Positions 60,201 through 64,000 of a stretch of 64,000 nt of DNA are shown here, in pieces. The notes beneath the pieces were generated by a model, which searched no databases, was not told the origin of the DNA, and worked only from the letters and a program-made list of their open reading frames with translations. A program made the translations under genes and the position numbers. This DNA is from Blasia pusilla. Taxonomy: Eukaryota; Marchantiophyta; Marchantiopsida; Blasiales. Where the stretch lies: NCBI GenBank assembly GCA_050084515.1, contig CM114271.1:39060001-39124000 (forward strand), given 5' to 3'. Numbering within the stretch: the first letter of the stretch is position 1; the number at the start of each line of letters is the position of its first letter.

Positions 60201-62390
60201 TGATCGGGTGAGAAAGGCACGAGGGTCATCACGACATCCATTCGGGACTTTGAGAGGCGAGGTGGTGAACCCGAGAGTAGCTCTAGAGGTTTTACGCGGA
60301 GTGGCGTGAGGTTCCGAGGATCTTCACTTCAGGGACCACCTCAACCTCCTTCTGTGTCATCGTCAGACAAGGGGGAGGGTGTAGAGGAATTTGTGTGCAC
60401 ATCGCCATACATTGTGAGTGGTCCTACCAGTTGGGCGTACAAGATGGACGAGTGGGATAGAGGACCGCGTAGGTTTTCAGGTGCAGTAGGTACGATTGAG
60501 TTGCACGATTTCATAGCAGAGTTTAGGAGTTGGTGCGACTCCTAGCGGGCCAGGAACTCTAGAGAGTTTAACCCGTTTACAACATGGAATGGTATGTTCC
60601 AGCATTTAGAGGGGGCACCCATGGACGATTACCATGAGTTTTCCCATAGATATGCCCATGAGATTGAGGCATGGCAACTCTACTACGACCCACACTATGT
60701 GTCATGGACGGAGCCGTTCCCAGATGTGGAGGAGGAGTCAGGAGAGGCTACTTCCTCTTCCACTAGTGATGTTTTAGGAAGGGTCAATCGTACTGGAGCA
60801 GTTGCACCGTCTAGTCGGGTTTGTCCCAGGTTCAACCCCGTGGTTGAGTTCTTTGCTGAGTTGAGGGCGAGCTACCAAGGGGTACGGACGGAAAAGTTGC
60901 GGAGCATCCACAACTTCCAGAGGCGCCCGGGTGAGAGTTTACTTGAGGCTTACACTCGCTAGCGCCGATTGATCAACATCACTCAGGGATGACAGAGGCT
61001 CAGGCTATCCAGTCATGGTACGCGATCTTCGACGCACCGTGCGACCCGCAGTGCGGGGAGGGTGCTTCTTATGAACACCTCCCCTACGTTGAGAGATGTT
61101 TTTAGGACCGCCGAGAATATTGAGCGCAACATGGCGGAGGAGAGCGTAGCCACCATGGATTCTGGGCGAGAGCAGTCGCGATTGGCTGCACCACTTGTGC
61201 AGCAACCTGGACTCCAAGATAGGTCAACTGTGGCACCACGAGCTCAGGGAGGATACCGGGAGCCCATGGCACAGAGACCTACGCCTTCATATGCGGCTCA
61301 ACACGAGCCGCCTACTATTACTTGTTGGTCATGTGGTGGAGCCCATCATCAACGCCATTGCATTCGTCAGGGTCATGGACGTATGCCTCAACATGGAGAA
61401 GGAGATGGTGTTGCACCAGGAGGTTATGAGTGTGACTATTGTCAGAGGTATGGTCATACACACACCAGGTGTTTCAGTTTACATCCTGAGTTACGTTCGG
61501 ATCGAGGGCTAGAGAGGGCACTAGAGCGAGTAGCCAGTCCGGGTGGGCCTAGAGATCGTGCACCAGGTGGTCTCGTTGGGGGACGAGGAGCTGGAGTTGC
61601 CCGAAAGGGTGGTGGAGCTGCCCGTGGAGGAGGTAGAGTACCACCACCTAGACGCGCCGAAGGAGACATCGGACGTAAGGCTGGGATGGCTCCTCAGATA
61701 CAGCAGCTACAGGAGCAGATTGCCGCTATGGCATTGAGGTTACCCGGTGCCGAATCCGTGGCATCGACATCATATGGAGCAGCTAGAGATCTGGAGGATC
61801 CTGGTTGGACGTGCGGGGTTGCCCAGACGGAGGCCGCCGTAGTTGTGATGCGTGGAGCAGCCGCAGAGTTGGATCCACAGCAAGGGGAAGCCAGAAAACA
61901 AACTAGGCTTCCTCAGTCTTTCACGTTGTCCGAAGCGATGAGGACCCCATCGATGGGTCCTCATCAAAGTTCCTGGAGAGTTGGTGATGTTGTTGGTGTG
62001 CAGGCACGGAGGGCGATGGGAGAAGCGAGTGCGATGACTCCTATTGTTGATGCTCAGGAGGGACATGTGTCGAGCACATTGTTGGGGGCGGCCACCGTTG
62101 TGTACCGCACTCCTTTATTTTCTTCTTCCGATGTTATGACATTGGGGGTACGCCCGCCGAGGCTTTTCGGCTGGCCGCGTCGCTATGTGAGCGCAGAGTC
62201 GGAGTTCCTGCATCACGTTCAGAGGTGATTGCAGAGGAGGTGATGGACCTGCCCTTGGAGCGGATGCTCGGATCGTCCACGTCAGATTCATGGCAGGCTA
62301 CGGCTGCTAGAATGGCGGAGATGCCTGCTAGACCCGCGATAGAGCGTGCCATGGCTTCTCCTGGTATTGTGTTGCTGGATATCTGAGGAG
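60200..62390 (+). pseudogene. E3 gag
   Basis: The frame opens after a TGA near 60199. It reads FERRGGEPESSSRGFTRSG, then APYIVSGPTSWAYKMDEWDR-like sequence to a TAG at 60543, and continues in the same frame (FNPFTTWNGMFQHLEGAPMDDYHEFSHRYAHE; NPVVEFFAELRASYQGVRTEKLRSIHNFQRRPGESLLEAY) to a stop at 60962. The segment 61062-62228 carries two zinc knuckles at 61323-61472: CWSCGGAHHQRHC (spacing CX2CX3HX4C) and CDYCQRYGHTHTRC (CX2CX4HX4C). After them come a Gly/Arg-rich stretch and a helix (IQQLQEQIAAMALRL). Gag makes the particle and binds RNA. The knuckle pair also exists in E4, so it is a family trait. Confidence 0.85.
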
Positions 62391-62395
62391 AGGTC

Positions 62396-63467
62396 TTGGT
62401 GAGTCTTGGAGGTAGAGCTTTTAGTCGGCAGCGTGTCTTGTTGGATTCAGGACCGCAACCCCTGATGTTGGGGAAAGCATCATTCAGAGGATTGGGCTTG
62501 ACGAGAGCCGATGTGGAGCGTTTTCCATTCCGGATACAGACATCCTTGGGTGGAGCGAGTACCACACAGTATATCACCCGACATGAGGTCGTGGTGAGGA
62601 TTCGCTCGGGACATCCTACTGATGAGTCTGTGGTGCGCGCCAAGGCGATAGTGATTGATGTAGAGTCCTACGACGTCTTGGTTGGTGGAGCAGTGTTATA
62701 CCCAATGGGGTTTTCCCTAGATTACTGGGAGAAGTCAACGTCCTACAGACCAGGATGGCAGTCAGGTGATGGGCGCCTTAGCTCATTACCCGTTCGATTC
62801 ACAAGTGCAGTGATCGAGCAACGGCCAGGAGAGATGGCCACCTTAGCAGCATTTAGCAGTGCCATCACTTGGCCTAGTGATTTGATTGAGGGACATGTCC
62901 ATGCAGAGGATACTCCCGTTCCTGACATTTCTATGGAAAGGAGTGTTATGGTAGGTGCATCATTCTATGGAGGAGAGGTGCTGATGTGGGGCTCGATTGA
63001 GGAGCTTCGACGATTGGCAGATGAGCACGTGCAGACCGCGTGGAGCGAGGCGTTTGCACCAAAACGTGACGGGTCTGAGGAACCGGAGGTAGCAGGGAGT
63101 GCAACGATGACACCCTTGGATACCACACCCATTGTGTGGTGTACCCCGGAGGAGGGTATTCAAGTGTTAGATCTCTTTGGAGGGATTAGCATCGGGTTAG
63201 CCGTTGTTTTGCACGTAGGAGTGCGAGTACAACAGTACCTGTATGTGGAGAGTGATGATGTTGCAAGGCGCGTCTCACTACGACATGTGGCGCAGTTACG
63301 CCTACGTTTTCCCGACTTTTTGTCTGCGTCCGCAGTATAGGGGTACCACAGTTCCCTACCGAGGGATATTTCGTTGTTGGGGGCGCAGGACTTAGAGCGG
63401 GTAGGGACCATTGATTTGGTCATTTCCGGTTGGCCATGTCAGGGCCGATTGAGTGATGGACGAGGAT
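62396..63467 (+). pseudogene. E3 protease and N-terminal part of the DNMT domain
   Basis: The open frame 62396-63340 begins with the retropepsin-like block RQRVLLDSGPQPLMLGKA (DSG at 62444-62452), then SYDVLVGGAVLYPMGF. Methyltransferase motif I is VLDLFGGISIGLAV at 63164-63205, followed by YLYVESDDVARRV (motif II-like acidic end) and LRHVAQLRLRFP. A single TAG at 63338-63340 interrupts the frame, which then continues unchanged to DLVISGWPCQGR (63413-63448), the catalytic PCQ motif IV, with the Cys codon at 63437-63439. Homology ends at 63467. The motif spacing is short, as in small DNMTs. E3 therefore keeps the catalytic Cys and E2 the motif VI Glu. Confidence 0.85.
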
Positions 63468-63500
63468 TTTGGTACTTTCTTTCCCTGAAAGTACCAAAAT
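63466..63500. other. 14-bp perfect hairpin at the E3 breakpoint
   Basis: ATTTTGGTACTTTC (63466-63479) and GAAAGTACCAAAAT (63487-63500) are perfect inverted repeats with a 7-base loop. The left arm starts exactly where E3 homology ends. Part of it, ATTTTGGTACTT, also occurs at the start of LTR segment A (5511-5522). Confidence 0.85.
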
Positions 63501-63596
63501 AAACAATGTAAGAAGTACTAACAACACCTCCTCAAGAAATCAGATGATCAAAGTCACTTGATAGCCTTGGCCTAGGAAGTATAAATGAGTAGTGTC

Positions 63597-64000
63597 TCAG
63601 TCATCAGAGGACTCTTCAGATATCATATCTGAATATGAATTGATGGTCATGTCTTCTATAAGAGCAGATTGAGATGTTTTTGAAGCCACAACACTTTCTG
63701 CAATTGTAAGAGTAGTAGCACCCTCTAAAGATACTTCCACATTTTCTATATCTATACTTGAGTGAGGTCTAAATCCACATAAATCAAGTTGATCATAAGA
63801 ATCTTGGTCAAGACCACCACAAACCACTCTTCTACCTCGAGCTTGCTTTTCGAGCACTATTTTCCATCCTGGTTTTTCTTCCACATCTGCAAAGAAGACT
63901 TGCTCTACTTGACTAGGAAATACAAATGGCTCTTGTCCAAGAGGTAAGCACCTACAAAAATTTGCCAATAAAAACCCATGCTCATCAAGTACCATGCTTG
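63597..64000 (-). CDS. CACTA TNP2 C-terminal region (DUF4216-like), partial
   Basis: The minus-strand frame enters from outside the window and ends at 63597. It reads MVLDEHGFLLANFCRCLPLGQEPFVFPSQVEQVFFADVEE, then GWKIVLEKQARGRRV. This fits the plant DUF4216 domain that closes TNP2 transposases (pattern of Pro-Phe-Val/Ile, SQ-xQVFY, W-xVV). An acidic Ser-rich tail ends the protein. The broken TNP2 at 23548-26480 lacks exactly this part, but the two are on opposite strands and I do not assume they belong together. Confidence 0.65.
   Translation of the reverse strand, partial: SMVLDEHGFLLANFCRCLPLGQEPFVFPSQVEQVFFADVEEKPGWKIVLEKQARGRRVVCGGLDQDSYDQLDLCGFRPHSSIDIENVEVSLEGATTLTIAESVVASKTSQSALIEDMTINSYSDMISEESSDD

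Larger units (their letters stand above)
58110..63467 (+). mobile_element. E3: 5' half of a DNMT-gypsy retrotransposon
   Basis: This copy runs from an LTR (58110) through a long leader, gag, protease and the first part of the DNMT domain. It stops abruptly at 63467, directly after the codons for VMDED that follow motif IV. Beyond that the sequence is unrelated. Preservation is similar to E2, with few stops. E3 supplies the parts E2 lacks (LTR, gag, PR, DNMT motifs I and IV). With E2 inverted next to it the element would be about 10.3 kb. Confidence 0.88.

Noticed and set aside
63466-63500. Helitron 3' end hairpin
   Set aside because: No CTRR follows the hairpin and the stem is AT-rich; no Helitron Rep/helicase coding is seen.

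Overview
This window is repeat-dense plant nuclear DNA. It holds plant-type CACTA (En/Spm) and hAT transposons, Ty3/gypsy LTR retrotransposons, introns with GT/AG borders, and one apparent host gene. I cannot name the species. The main gypsy family carries a cytosine-5 DNA methyltransferase (DNMT) domain. Retrotransposon DNMTs have been reported from the charophyte alga Klebsormidium and from dinoflagellates, so a streptophyte, possibly a non-flowering one, fits best. That placement is inference.

Layout. 1-6272 (+): decayed copy E1 of the DNMT-gypsy family (gag end, protease, DNMT, RT, RNase H, integrase, PHD finger, 3' LTR region). 6273-8750: AT-rich, short repeats. 8754-10244 (-): intact class 3 lipase gene with possible 5' exon material up to 11165. 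11200-13980: no clear gene, a 130-bp tandem duplication and hairpins. 13984-18966 (-): E2, the 3' half of a DNMT-gypsy. 19100-23540 (+): multi-exon CACTA TNPA-like gene and CACTA-type end. 23540-26480 (+): CACTA TNP2 pseudogene. 26500-27010 and 37630-38600: GC-rich degenerate repeats. 27770-31265 (+): kinase-like pseudogene and an unidentified coiled-coil gene. 31940-34070: 180-bp tandem array. 34700-36910 (-): hAT transposase pseudogene. 38620-42370: mostly featureless. 42374-52041 (-): second, diverged DNMT-gypsy (E4) with a solo LTR and another gypsy (E5) nested in it. 52603-53066: MITE-like foldback. 54351-58627: several LTR copies and a 210-bp TC microsatellite. 58110-63467 (+): E3, the 5' half of a DNMT-gypsy. 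63597-64000 (-): C-terminus of a CACTA TNP2.

Main interpretation. E3 stops, and E2 starts, within about 8 bp of the same point in the DNMT domain. Their outer LTRs share sequence variants that E1 and the LTR copy at 54351 lack. Turning the segment 18967-63467 around would rebuild one full-length gypsy of about 10.3 kb (gag-PR-DNMT-RT-RH-IN-PHD). The same move would also put the TNP2 end (63.6-64 kb) directly upstream of the TNPA gene (19.1-22.7 kb), the usual CACTA order. So a 44.5-kb inversion, or an assembly misorientation, is the simplest reading. The element itself combines a DNMT placed between protease and RT with a PHD finger at the integrase C-terminus. This suggests an element that can both write DNA methylation and read chromatin.
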